Below, piece by piece: positions 9,079 to 16,052 of a stretch of 18,789 nucleotides of DNA. Every line of letters begins with the position of its first letter. Position 1 is the stretch's first letter. Source of the stretch: CAYSCZ01 sp964429655 (GTDB lineage Bacteria > Bacteroidota > Bacteroidia > Cytophagales > Cyclobacteriaceae). A program made the translations under genes and the position numbers. The notes under the pieces are model-generated. The model saw only the letters and a program-made list of their open reading frames with translations. It was not told the DNA's origin and ran no database searches. The DNA lies in NCBI GenBank assembly GCA_964429655.1, contig CAYSCZ010000057.1, positions 1 through 18,789 on the forward strand, written 5' to 3'.

Positions 9079-9753
9079 CTTGCTTTTTTCATACTTAAAA
9101 TACCTGAAATCTTTTTCATAGATATTTTCTACGATTTTTCTGGAACTATTATTCCATTTTATATTACCTGATGTTCTATTAGCTTTTATTGAAAGATCCA
9201 GATCGAAAATTCTGGCCATCTCATTTAAATTTTCCTGGGATTCAATCTTAAAAATGTTTTGGAATTTGATTGGTAAAGAAAAAAGAATACCAATTTTTTT
9301 AAATGTGAACTTCAAAGAGTGATACTGTGGTATCATATGTGCCTCTCTCATAAAAACAGAAGGAAGTATAGCAACGAAATCCTGAAATTTTGTAGATGCC
9401 AATTTTTTACTTATCGTTGTTGGATCCATATCATGAGCTATATTCAAAAACGGGAAAAAATATTCAGTACATTTTTGCCATGTTACGTTACCATATTTTA
9501 CGATCATTTTTTCACAATATTTTTCTGCAACGAGAAATTTACTTTTATATAAAGATTCTGTTCTATCATATGGATTCCTTACAATTAAATAAAATTTACT
9601 GGTGCGGTAAATCCAACTCATCAAGGCAAGCAACAAAATTTTTTTATTCGGTTTTACTTTAACCAAATTATTTTGCACCTTCAAAGAAGTAAACATTACT
9701 TTTAAATTTGTTATCAGGTATATTTCTTCATTCTTTTTTTTGAATATTACCAT
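9070..9753 (-). CDS. Sulfotransferase-like protein (Sulfotransfer_2 type)
   Basis: This is a protein of 227 residues. Near the N-terminus, TNLKVMFTSLK (Lys18, Thr22, Ser23) fits a degenerate 5'-phosphosulfate loop of PAPS-dependent sulfotransferases. FYLIVRNPYDRTESLYKSKF (Arg59, Ser67) is the 3'-phosphate-binding motif. The C-terminal NIYEKDFRYFKY is the usual family ending. The likely reaction is sulfate transfer from PAPS to a carbohydrate or similar acceptor, with the acceptor unknown. The gene is visibly more AT-rich than its neighbours and lies next to a tRNA, which suggests acquisition by transfer. The proline normally seen before the Lys in the PAPS loop is Leu here, and the start of the gene is unusual (see finding), so activity is uncertain. 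It starts at ATG after an AAGGAAAG stretch. Confidence 0.72.
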   Translation of the reverse strand: MVIFKKKNEEIYLITNLKVMFTSLKVQNNLVKVKPNKKILLLALMSWIYRTSKFYLIVRNPYDRTESLYKSKFLVAEKYCEKMIVKYGNVTWQKCTEYFFPFLNIAHDMDPTTISKKLASTKFQDFVAILPSVFMREAHMIPQYHSLKFTFKKIGILFSLPIKFQNIFKIESQENLNEMARIFDLDLSIKANRTSGNIKWNNSSRKIVENIYEKDFRYFKYEKSKSA

Positions 9754-9875
9754 CTTTCCTTTTTTGGTGCTATATAATTAAGCCAGTCAAAATTTGCAGA
9801 TATTTCAATTGCTGAAAAAAATATTATTTCTAAATACTAGTCTTCTTCATTTTTTACTTTTTTGATAAGAAAATG

Positions 9876-9949
9876 CGCACCCGGAAGGATTCGAACCCTC
9901 AACCCCCAGAGCCGAAATCTGGTATTCTATCCAGTTGAACTACGGGTGC
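9876..9949 (-). tRNA. tRNA-Arg (anticodon UCG)
   Basis: The minus strand folds as a full cloverleaf of 74 bases. The acceptor stem is GCACCCG/CGGGTGC with discriminator G. The anticodon stem is CCAGA/TCTGG with loop TTTCGGC, giving anticodon TCG (plus strand 9913-9915), and the T arm carries GGTTCGAATCC. It reads CGA. The CCA end is not encoded, so maturation needs 3' cleavage (RNase Z, whose gene is in this window) and CCA addition. Confidence 0.96.
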
Positions 9950-9971
9950 GTATTGTAATTGCTCTTTATTA

Positions 9972-9998
9972 AATGTCTGACATTAAGGTATTTACCTT
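9972..9998. repeat. Two abutting perfect palindromes upstream of tRNA-Arg
   Basis: AATGTC-T-GACATT (9972-9984) is followed at once by AAGGTA-TT-TACCTT (9985-9998). Both are perfect inverted repeats with 1-2 base centres. They lie 23-49 bases upstream of the tRNA 5' end, where promoter elements or operators would be. No known regulator can be assigned. Confidence 0.7.
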
Positions 9999-10031
9999 TT
10001 TAACAGCAAATCCTCCTAAATTATAAACGTC

Positions 10032-10074
10032 AAAATGAATCAAATAAAATGGAATAAACGATTTGATTCTTTTT
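10032..10074 (-). terminator. Bidirectional intrinsic terminator after sucC
   Basis: A perfect 9-bp stem GAATCAAAT/ATTTGATTC encloses a 15-base loop and is flanked by an A run on one side and TTTTTGTTTT on the other. It lies about 40 bases beyond the sucC stop. The plus-strand T run is stronger; the minus-strand reading has ATTTTG after the stem. Confidence 0.7.
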
Positions 10075-10111
10075 GTTTTAAGAGCATTAATTATGTTACA
10101 GCAAGATGTTA

Positions 10112-11323
10112 TTAAGCCAATGAGGCTTCAACTTTTTCAGCTGCCTCTTTCAATAAGATGGCTGAGCTCACCTTCAAACCGGAATCCTCAATAATTTTTG
10201 CGCCTTCCTCAGCATTCGTACCTTGAAGCCTCACAATGATCGGAATATCAATGCTGCCAATATTTTTATATGCTTCTACGATACCATAAGCAACGCGGTC
10301 GCAGCGCACAATACCTCCAAAAATATTTATGAGAATTGCTTTTACATTAGTGTCTTTCAAAATGATCCTAAAGCCGGCTTCAACGGTTTTGGCATTAGCG
10401 CCTCCCCCTACATCCAGGAAGTTTGCCGGTTCGCCACCAGAAAGCTTTATAATGTCCATGGTTGCCATTGCCAAACCGGCACCATTTACCATACATCCTA
10501 CATTGCCATCCAGTTTTACGTAATTAAGCCCTGACATACCTGCTTCTACTTCCAGAGGATCTTCCTCATTCAAGTCTCGCATTTCTGCTATTCCGGGGTG
10601 CCTGTACAGTGCGTTATCATCTATGTTGAATTTTGCATCCAGGGCGATGATTTTATCATCAGACGTTTTTAACACCGGATTTATTTCCACCATAGAAGCA
10701 TCCACAGCTTCATATGTTTTATAGAGATTGGTAACGAACTTTATCATTTCTTTGACAGCTTTTCCTTTTAGCCCAAGGCCAAAAGCAATCTTGCGGGCTT
10801 GAAATGGAAGTATGCCGGTAGCTGGATCAATCCATTCTTTAATGATCTTTTCAGGTGTTTTTTCAGCCACTTCTTCTATCTCTACACCACCTTCTGTTGA
10901 GGCCATGATCACATTTTGACTTTTAGCTCTGTCTAACAGTATACTAATATAAAATTCTTTTGGCTCGCTTTCACCGGGATAAAAAACGTTCTCTGCAACA
11001 AGCAATTTATTTACTTTTTTGCCCTCTTCACCGGTTTGTAGAGTGACTAAAGTTTTTCCCAGGATGCCCTCAGCGATAGGAACAACCTCGTCAATACTTT
11101 TGGTTATCACAACTCCTTTGGATCCACTTTCCTTTACAGTACCTTTACCACGGCCACCAGCATGGATCTGTGCTTTTAGGACATAAAGGTCTGTACCGGT
11201 TTCCGCGTGTAATTGTTTTGCAGCTTCTAATGCTTTTTCCGGTTTATCGACAACTTTTTCATTGGGAACCGGTACACCATTTTCTTTTAAGAGTGCTTTT
11301 GCTTGATATTCGTGGATATTCAT
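10112..11323 (-). CDS. sucC: Succinate-CoA ligase (ADP-forming), beta subunit
   Basis: This is a protein of 403 residues. It forms the beta subunit of the alpha-beta enzyme that interconverts succinyl-CoA and succinate with formation of ATP or GTP in the TCA cycle. The start MNIHEYQAKALLKENGVPVP is diagnostic. An N-terminal ATP-grasp domain follows with KAQIHAGGRGKGTVK (about 46-60) and the metal-binding region around MVEINPV. The C-terminal CoA-ligase domain contains FLDVGGGA and NIFGGIVRCD. It is slightly longer than the 388-residue E. coli subunit. The alpha-subunit gene sucD is not in the window, so the two subunits are encoded apart, which is common in Bacteroidota. It has a 145-bp leader region free of genes and ends at its own terminator, so it is probably a single-gene transcript. 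Confidence 0.97.
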   Translation of the reverse strand: MNIHEYQAKALLKENGVPVPNEKVVDKPEKALEAAKQLHAETGTDLYVLKAQIHAGGRGKGTVKESGSKGVVITKSIDEVVPIAEGILGKTLVTLQTGEEGKKVNKLLVAENVFYPGESEPKEFYISILLDRAKSQNVIMASTEGGVEIEEVAEKTPEKIIKEWIDPATGILPFQARKIAFGLGLKGKAVKEMIKFVTNLYKTYEAVDASMVEINPVLKTSDDKIIALDAKFNIDDNALYRHPGIAEMRDLNEEDPLEVEAGMSGLNYVKLDGNVGCMVNGAGLAMATMDIIKLSGGEPANFLDVGGGANAKTVEAGFRIILKDTNVKAILINIFGGIVRCDRVAYGIVEAYKNIGSIDIPIIVRLQGTNAEEGAKIIEDSGLKVSSAILLKEAAEKVEASLA

Positions 11324-11430
11324 GAGGGATTAGTTAACTATTGCTAAATAAACGAATTAAAATTTTTTAGGCAATTTATCCTGAAATAAGCAATAGAAAA
11401 TCTATTCCAGACATAAAACACTTTGAAATA

Positions 11431-11440
11431 GGTACTTACC
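11431..11440. promoter_or_regulatory. GGTA-n2-TACC inverted repeat upstream of sucC
   Basis: GGTACTTACC is a 4+4 inverted repeat with a 2-base centre, about 108 bases upstream of the sucC start. The same GGTAnnTACC pattern forms the core of the palindrome before tRNA-Arg (9987-9996). A shared operator is possible but two short matches may be chance. Confidence 0.25.
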
Positions 11441-11448
11441 GTCAACTT

Positions 11449-11483
11449 GTTGAATCACCATAGTGGTGCTATGCCTCATCAAC
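11449..11483 (-). other. Nested hairpin between the YhhQ-family gene and sucC
   Basis: An outer stem GTTGA/TCAAC encloses an inner stem CACCA-TAG-TGGTG. It begins near the stop of the alternative-frame tail of the YhhQ gene. It lacks a T run on the minus strand, so it is not a classical intrinsic terminator. It could stabilise the 3' end of the upstream transcript. Confidence 0.35.
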
Positions 11484-11566
11484 ATACGTACCTCTATCTT
11501 TGCGTTTTATGCCTTCATCACGATTCCTATTGTATAATTCAGGTTTATGTAGACTGGCTTCTTTAG
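11469..11566 (-). other. Open alternative-frame tail following the YhhQ-family gene
   Basis: If one T of the TTTTT run at 11567-11571 is skipped, translation avoids the TAA stop. It continues for 31 residues including KEASLHKPELYNR and IKRKDRGTYVDEA, then ends at TAG. The tail is charged and codon-like, continuous in character with the hydrophilic end of the transporter. It may be an ancestral tail lost by an indel, a sequencing or assembly error, or a programmed shift. Confidence 0.4.
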
Positions 11567-12351
11567 AAAAACCTTTTACTCTTTTCTGCGGCTTCTTCTG
11601 TTAATTGCTCTGCGTATTCCTTTCCTAGATACAACTCGATGAGGTAGTGCCCTAAATAAATAAGTGGCGTCAACAAGATGGCAACACTGAATTTATAAAT
11701 ATAGTTTATGATGCCAACTGCCGTTACCTGGCTGAGTGACCAATCACCCCAAAAATAAAATGCTATAAATAGCACTACAAAACTGTCCATAAACTGTGAT
11801 ACCAACGTGGAGCCGGTGGCCCTCAACCAGATAAATTTACTCCCGGTTATCCGTCTTAACCGCTGGAATATGAACACATCGAGTAGTTGGGCCAGAAGAA
11901 ACGCCGTTAAAGAGCCAATTATGATCCCCAGGCCCTGGGTGAATATAGTTTTGAATGCATAATTTATATTAAAGGGGTTTCCGGAATTATCAAGCTTGTT
12001 TACTTCCAGCCAAAAATCTGCCGGTGGCAATTTAGTGATGAGGTATATAACCAGAAAGCTGTAAGATATCAGGCCTGCCGTAAGGAAACTGATCTTTCTT
12101 ACGCCCTCTTTTCCAAAATATTCATTGATTATATCAGTGGTTAGAAAAACGACGGGCCAAATAACGGCTCCCGCAGTAAGATTAAAATTAAGGATAAAAT
12201 CACCAAATAGCTTGATTTGTGCAGGATTAGCATTTATTGTTTTTTCCCCTGAAAAGATTTTAACCCCGATAATTTCTGCCAGTACTGCATTGGTAATAAA
12301 CAGCCCTGTCAGGACCATAAAAAGGTTGTTTCGTTTCCTCTGGGTATTCAT
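11563..12351 (-). CDS. YhhQ/VUT family queuosine-precursor transporter
   Basis: This is a protein of 262 residues with about six membrane helices, matching the Vut_1 (YhhQ) family. Recognisable parts are FLTTDIINEYFGKEGVRK after the second helix and the region SKFIWLRATGSTLVSQFMDS before the fifth. In E. coli YhhQ imports preQ0/preQ1 for queuosine modification of tRNA. The same role here is inferred from family. It starts at ATG 7 bp behind the RNase Z stop, so it joins an apparent purC-STAS-rnz-transporter operon whose last two genes both concern tRNA. No preQ1 riboswitch fits in the 7-bp gap. The C-terminus (KSKRFF) may be truncated by a frameshift, as an open frame continues just past the stop. 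Confidence 0.87.
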   Translation of the reverse strand: MNTQRKRNNLFMVLTGLFITNAVLAEIIGVKIFSGEKTINANPAQIKLFGDFILNFNLTAGAVIWPVVFLTTDIINEYFGKEGVRKISFLTAGLISYSFLVIYLITKLPPADFWLEVNKLDNSGNPFNINYAFKTIFTQGLGIIIGSLTAFLLAQLLDVFIFQRLRRITGSKFIWLRATGSTLVSQFMDSFVVLFIAFYFWGDWSLSQVTAVGIINYIYKFSVAILLTPLIYLGHYLIELYLGKEYAEQLTEEAAEKSKRFF

Positions 12352-12358
12352 TGATTGA

Positions 12359-13276
12359 TCAGTAATCCACTACAAAGGTGACACCTTCCATTGCCAGCTC
12401 GGTATTATAAAATACCGCTCTGGCTTCTTCAAGCAACGGGCCAAGGTCTTTATAGCGCGTTGAAAAATGGCCGATCAGTAATTTGCTGACACCAGCTTTT
12501 CTTGCTATTGTAGCGGCTTCCCTGGCGGTCGAGTGAAAGGTTGCGGCGGCCCGCTCCCTCATTTGATCATCAAAAGTAGCTTCATGGTATAATAAGTCAA
12601 CATTGCTGATCATTTCCACAATATCCTCTTTGTACTTGGTATCTGAGCAGTATCCATAAGCATATTGTTTTTTTGGTGGTTGCGTAACACTTTCACTGCT
12701 CACAATAAGGTTGCCTTCGGCATCATAAAGGTCTTTGCCACTTTTTAAGTCAATCGCTTGGAGCGGTGTGACTTTAATTGGGAGACGATCCTTTATAATC
12801 CTTCGTTTCTTGGGTTTTTCTTTGAAAAGAAAGCCACAACAATTGATCCTATGGTTCAGGGGGATAGTAGTAATGGTAATGGAGTCATTTTCATAAACCT
12901 GCAAGTTTTTTCCCGGATACCATTCAATAAAATCGACATCAAAATTGAGTTCCGTTTCCGAATACTTCATCTGAAGTGCAATAATTTCACTGAGCCCCGG
13001 GGGGCCAATCAAGGTTAGCGGAGCCTCTCTACCGTACAAGTGCATGGTTGACAACAAACCCGTAAGCCCGTAGTAATGATCACCATGCAAATGACTTATG
13101 AGCATAACATTGATTTTGCTGGCTTTCACTTTATACTTTTTCATCTGTATTTGAGTGCCCTCGCCACAGTCTATTAAAAAAGTATAATTCTGAACCCTCA
13201 GGAACTGAGCGGTTTGGTGCCTGTTGTGAGCAAACGCTGCTGAGTTAGACCCTAAAATGGTTAATTCTAAAGACAA
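12359..13276 (-). CDS. rnz: Ribonuclease Z (tRNA 3' endonuclease)
   Basis: This is a protein of 305 residues, the normal bacterial length. It is a metallo-beta-lactamase-fold endonuclease that cuts the 3' trailer from tRNA precursors, especially those lacking encoded CCA, such as the tRNA-Arg in this window. The zinc site is complete: HLHGDH (His62, His64, Asp66, His67), His142, Asp212 in YCSDTKY, and His270 in IGHFS. The basic flexible arm KPKKRRIIKDRLPIKV fits the tRNA-binding exosite. The only sensible start is TTG at 13276, because the frame is closed by the TAG of the STAS gene two codons upstream and the next Met is well inside the domain. A GGAGGAAG stretch lies about a dozen bases upstream. 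Confidence 0.96.
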   Translation of the reverse strand: MSLELTILGSNSAAFAHNRHQTAQFLRVQNYTFLIDCGEGTQIQMKKYKVKASKINVMLISHLHGDHYYGLTGLLSTMHLYGREAPLTLIGPPGLSEIIALQMKYSETELNFDVDFIEWYPGKNLQVYENDSITITTIPLNHRINCCGFLFKEKPKKRRIIKDRLPIKVTPLQAIDLKSGKDLYDAEGNLIVSSESVTQPPKKQYAYGYCSDTKYKEDIVEMISNVDLLYHEATFDDQMRERAAATFHSTAREAATIARKAGVSKLLIGHFSTRYKDLGPLLEEARAVFYNTELAMEGVTFVVDY

Positions 13277-13279
13277 GGG

Positions 13280-13660
13280 CTAGTTATCTTCCTCCCCTTT
13301 GTTTATTTGATTTTCTATCTCTTTCAGGAAAATGGCGTCCACAGCCTCTTCCAGGGTGGGTAGAATCTCTAAAACCTTATCTAGTTGAGATATTGAAATC
13401 AATTTCATGGCATGCTCCTGTATGTTACAGAGAATGAAGGATCCTTGTGCACTAAATATCCTGTTGCCTACCAGAAGAGCACTTAAGCCTGAGGAATCGA
13501 TATATTTCACCTCCGACAAGTCCACGATTACATTTCTGACATCTTCGGCTTGAAGGGTAACAAATTCAGATTTTAAGTCAGGTGCTACGGAGGTATCAAC
13601 GCGTTCGTTTAATGGTTTGATGGAAGTATAATTTTCTTTTCTTTCGATTGTAAATTTCAT
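13280..13660 (-). CDS. STAS-domain protein, anti-sigma factor antagonist-like
   Basis: This is a protein of 126 residues that is a single STAS domain, as in SpoIIAA/RsbV. The key motif VKYIDSSGLSALL places the usual phospho-acceptor at Ser57. RsbV-type proteins bind an anti-sigma kinase when unphosphorylated and are released when phosphorylated. No partner kinase, phosphatase or sigma factor is in the window, so the pathway is unknown. Its ATG overlaps the purC stop (ATGA), which indicates translational coupling. After the STAS domain comes an acidic, Asn/Glu-rich tail ending NKGEEDN. Its TAG stop is in frame with the RNase Z gene one codon downstream. Confidence 0.9.
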   Translation of the reverse strand: MKFTIERKENYTSIKPLNERVDTSVAPDLKSEFVTLQAEDVRNVIVDLSEVKYIDSSGLSALLVGNRIFSAQGSFILCNIQEHAMKLISISQLDKVLEILPTLEEAVDAIFLKEIENQINKGEEDN

Positions 13661-14604
13661 AATGATTTAAGTGATATTTCGATACTTCTTTTAACAGTTT
13701 CTAAATTATTTTGAAAATTAATTGTTTTAAATTTTTCCCCTGTAATTGTTTCATATAGTTCTTTATAACGATCAGAGATGGTTGTCACAATTTCATCAGA
13801 AAGATCGGGCATGGCATGTCCTTCCAAACCCTGAAAACCTTTCGAGATAAGCCATTGCCTGACAAACTCTTTGGAGAGTTGTCTTTGTTTTTTTCCTGCC
13901 CTTTGTAGTTTATCGTAGGTGTTGGCATAAAAATATCTACTTGAATCAGGGGTATGCACTTCGTCGATCAATAGTATTTCACCATTAACTTTGCCAAACT
14001 CATACTTGGTGTCCACCAGGATCAAACCTTTGTTTTTTGAATATTCAGTCCCATACCTAAAAAGTTCATAGGTGTACAATTCGAGTCTGGCATAATCATG
14101 CTCATTGACCAATCCATTGGATAGGATCTCTTCTTTGCTGATGTCCATGTCATGACCTTCAGTAGCTTTGGTGGTAGGGGTTATTATTGGTTTGGGTAAT
14201 GGGTCATTTTCATTTAAACCATCAGGTAATGCATTACCACAGATACTCCGCTTTCCTGACTGGTATTCCCTCCAGGCATGGCCGGATAGATAGCCGCGGA
14301 TCACCATTTCGATAGGGAAGGGGCGGCATTTTTTACCGATTGTAACATTGGGGTGCGGAGAATCTAAAAACCAGTTGGGAACTATGTTTTGGGTGCTTTT
14401 CAGGAAATTTGCGGCTATTGTATTTAAGATTTGGCCTTTAAAAGGTATTTGACGCGGTAGGATGATGTCAAAAGCTGAAATCCTATCAGTAGCAATAAGC
14501 ACAATGACATTTTCAAATGTATAGATATCACGAACTTTGCCCTGTTTTTTTTCTAAAAGGTTTTTAAATTCAAAATCAGTGGATGGTATTAAGGGCATGC
14601 TCAT
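13657..14604 (-). CDS. purC: Phosphoribosylaminoimidazole-succinocarboxamide synthase
   Basis: This is a protein of 315 residues, of the longer SAICAR synthetase type (the E. coli form is about 237). It joins CAIR with aspartate using ATP in de novo purine synthesis. Visible motifs are GKVRDIY and DRISAFD at the ATP site, PIEMVIRGYLSGHAWREY, TPTTKATEGHDMDIS, the signature LVDTKYEFG, and LIDEVHTPDSSRYF. It starts at ATG 14604, with a second in-frame ATG two codons on. It is the first gene of the compact cluster running through STAS, rnz and the YhhQ-type transporter, and overlaps the STAS start by 4 bp. Confidence 0.97.
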   Translation of the reverse strand: MSMPLIPSTDFEFKNLLEKKQGKVRDIYTFENVIVLIATDRISAFDIILPRQIPFKGQILNTIAANFLKSTQNIVPNWFLDSPHPNVTIGKKCRPFPIEMVIRGYLSGHAWREYQSGKRSICGNALPDGLNENDPLPKPIITPTTKATEGHDMDISKEEILSNGLVNEHDYARLELYTYELFRYGTEYSKNKGLILVDTKYEFGKVNGEILLIDEVHTPDSSRYFYANTYDKLQRAGKKQRQLSKEFVRQWLISKGFQGLEGHAMPDLSDEIVTTISDRYKELYETITGEKFKTINFQNNLETVKRSIEISLKSL

Positions 14605-14673
14605 TAATCGTAAAATTAACTACTTTTTCTTTTAAGTATTTTGTGAAGTTCAATGATCGGTCTGATGTTCATA

Positions 14674-15987
14674 TTAACTCTTTTCTTCAACAAACTTTCC
14701 AAAATCATAGATTTCTATTTTATCTATCTTACCGTTCTTCTTGTAGAGCGTCCATTCCCCATCTCTTTTATTTCTGATGTAGTCGCCCTTAACTTCCGGC
14801 TCGCCTGATTTATAGTATTTTATATAGGCTCCATGTTTCTTATCAAATTTGAAGGTAAATGTTTCCATCACTGAACCATTGTTATAATAATGTTTTTCTA
14901 TACCGTTTTTCTTATCATTTTCATAAGTACTTTCAGTAGTCAGGTTGCCATTATCATATATTTTCACGATTCCACTGCGTTTGCCTAGCTCATAAGGTTC
15001 TTCTTTTAACAATTCACCTTTACTGCTGTAGTAACTCCATTTTCCTGACCTGAAATTATCTTTATAAGATTTTTCCACTACCAGCGTACCTGCGTCATCA
15101 TATATCCAGTGCTTTCGGTCTTTTTCATTGTTTTTATAGTCAATCTTCTCCCTTACTATTCCTTCTTCATAGTAATCGTAATTCACACCCCATTTAAAAC
15201 CCTTTTTATAGAAGAATTCCCCCTTCTTTGATCCTGAAGCGTAGAATGTGCTTACATCCCCTTCAAGGGTTCCATCAATATAGTTTCCTGATGACCTCAT
15301 CTGCCCATTCTCATAGAAGGTTTTGTAGCTTCCGTATTTTTCTCCAGTTTTATTATATGCCTCAGTTTTCCGCTTACCATTTTTATAAAATGTTTTTACA
15401 ATCCCATCAAGCACACCATTACTATAATTTGACTCTGATTGTTTGTTCCCATTTTCATAATAGAGTGTGGTGAACCCATTAGGTTTACCGTTTTGGTAAC
15501 TGATTTCCTTTTTTACATTACCATTGGGATAGTATTCAACAACTTTTTCTTTTGGCTTACCCCTTTCGAAATGTGTAATACTTTTAAGTTTTCCGGATTT
15601 GTAGAACAATTTCAATTCTCCTACCAGTGTATCCTCCCTGAACTTGCCGGTTTGCATAATGGTACCATCCGGGTAATAAATCACCGTTTTGCCATTTTTT
15701 ATATCATCGTTGTAGTAGGTTTCTCGTTTTCTACTGCCATCATCATAATAACGGTAAAACCATCCTTGTCTCTTGCCATTTTCAAATTCCCCGGCCATAA
15801 TGGTATCACCTGCCGGACTGAGTTGTACATAAAATCCGTGTTTGGCAACGCTATCGCCATCAATAATAAAGTATCTCTCAAAAACTGGTTGAGGATCCTG
15901 TGCATAGTGGGTTATCACTTCCTGCAGCTGCGCACGCGCCGAAAATGTATGAATAAGTAGTAAGCCTAAAATGATTTTATCTCTCAT
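14674..15987 (-). CDS. Exported protein of about 16 MORN_2-type repeats
   Basis: I place the start at ATG 15987 (437 residues); the TTG 12 bases upstream lies in the T run of the preceding terminator. MRDKIILGLLLIHTFSARA is a typical signal peptide with an Ala-Arg-Ala cleavage site. The rest is an almost unbroken array of about 16 units of 24 residues, each built on the pattern YYxNGxxxxExxYxNGxxxG, for example WFYRYYDDGSRKRETYYNDD. This is the MORN_2/YwqK-like repeat (PF07661), common in Bacteroidota and sometimes labelled 'toxin-antitoxin YwqK antitoxin' without basis. Location should be periplasm or outer surface. Function is unknown; a ligand-, membrane- or protein-binding beta array is expected. 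It lies 69 bp upstream of purC on the same strand. Confidence 0.85.
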   Translation of the reverse strand: MRDKIILGLLLIHTFSARAQLQEVITHYAQDPQPVFERYFIIDGDSVAKHGFYVQLSPAGDTIMAGEFENGKRQGWFYRYYDDGSRKRETYYNDDIKNGKTVIYYPDGTIMQTGKFREDTLVGELKLFYKSGKLKSITHFERGKPKEKVVEYYPNGNVKKEISYQNGKPNGFTTLYYENGNKQSESNYSNGVLDGIVKTFYKNGKRKTEAYNKTGEKYGSYKTFYENGQMRSSGNYIDGTLEGDVSTFYASGSKKGEFFYKKGFKWGVNYDYYEEGIVREKIDYKNNEKDRKHWIYDDAGTLVVEKSYKDNFRSGKWSYYSSKGELLKEEPYELGKRSGIVKIYDNGNLTTESTYENDKKNGIEKHYYNNGSVMETFTFKFDKKHGAYIKYYKSGEPEVKGDYIRNKRDGEWTLYKKNGKIDKIEIYDFGKFVEEKS

Positions 15988-15996
15988 AATAAAATA

Positions 15997-16027
15997 CAAA
16001 AAAACCTACCGTATAAAACGATAGGTT
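15997..16027 (-). terminator. Intrinsic terminator after the thiolase gene
   Basis: On the minus strand AACCTA-CG pairs with CG-TAGGTT (one internal mismatch and a short AT-rich loop) and is followed directly by a T run. It lies about 25 bases past the thiolase stop and 10 bases before the ATG of the MORN-repeat gene, so that gene probably needs a promoter of its own at or after this hairpin, or depends on read-through. Confidence 0.85.
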
Positions 16028-16052
16028 ATGATCGATATTTTGCGGTATAAAG

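Noticed and set aside
9876..9949. tRNA-Arg as an attachment site for an integrated element
   Set aside because: No second copy of the tRNA 3' end and no integrase gene were seen within the window.
11420..11500. Small minus-strand frame of 27 codons starting MLMRHSTTMV before sucC
   Set aside because: It overlaps the alternative-frame tail and the hairpin and has no recognisable features or ribosome-binding site.
11495..11502. TATCTTTG promoter-like element on the plus strand
   Set aside because: It matches TAnnTTTG but lies inside the likely coding tail of the transporter, points antisense with no gene ahead, and has no -33 element.
12352..12358. preQ1 riboswitch controlling the queuosine-precursor transporter
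   Set aside because: Only 7 bases separate the transporter from the RNase Z gene, and I saw no such structure at the head of the cluster.
14674..15987. Antitoxin of a toxin-antitoxin system, as MORN_2 proteins are sometimes labelled
   Set aside because: The protein is exported, long and has no small toxin-like partner next to it.
15988..15999. TTG start giving the MORN-repeat protein four more residues
   Set aside because: The TTG is in the T run of the preceding terminator, and the ATG at 15987 begins a cleaner signal peptide.
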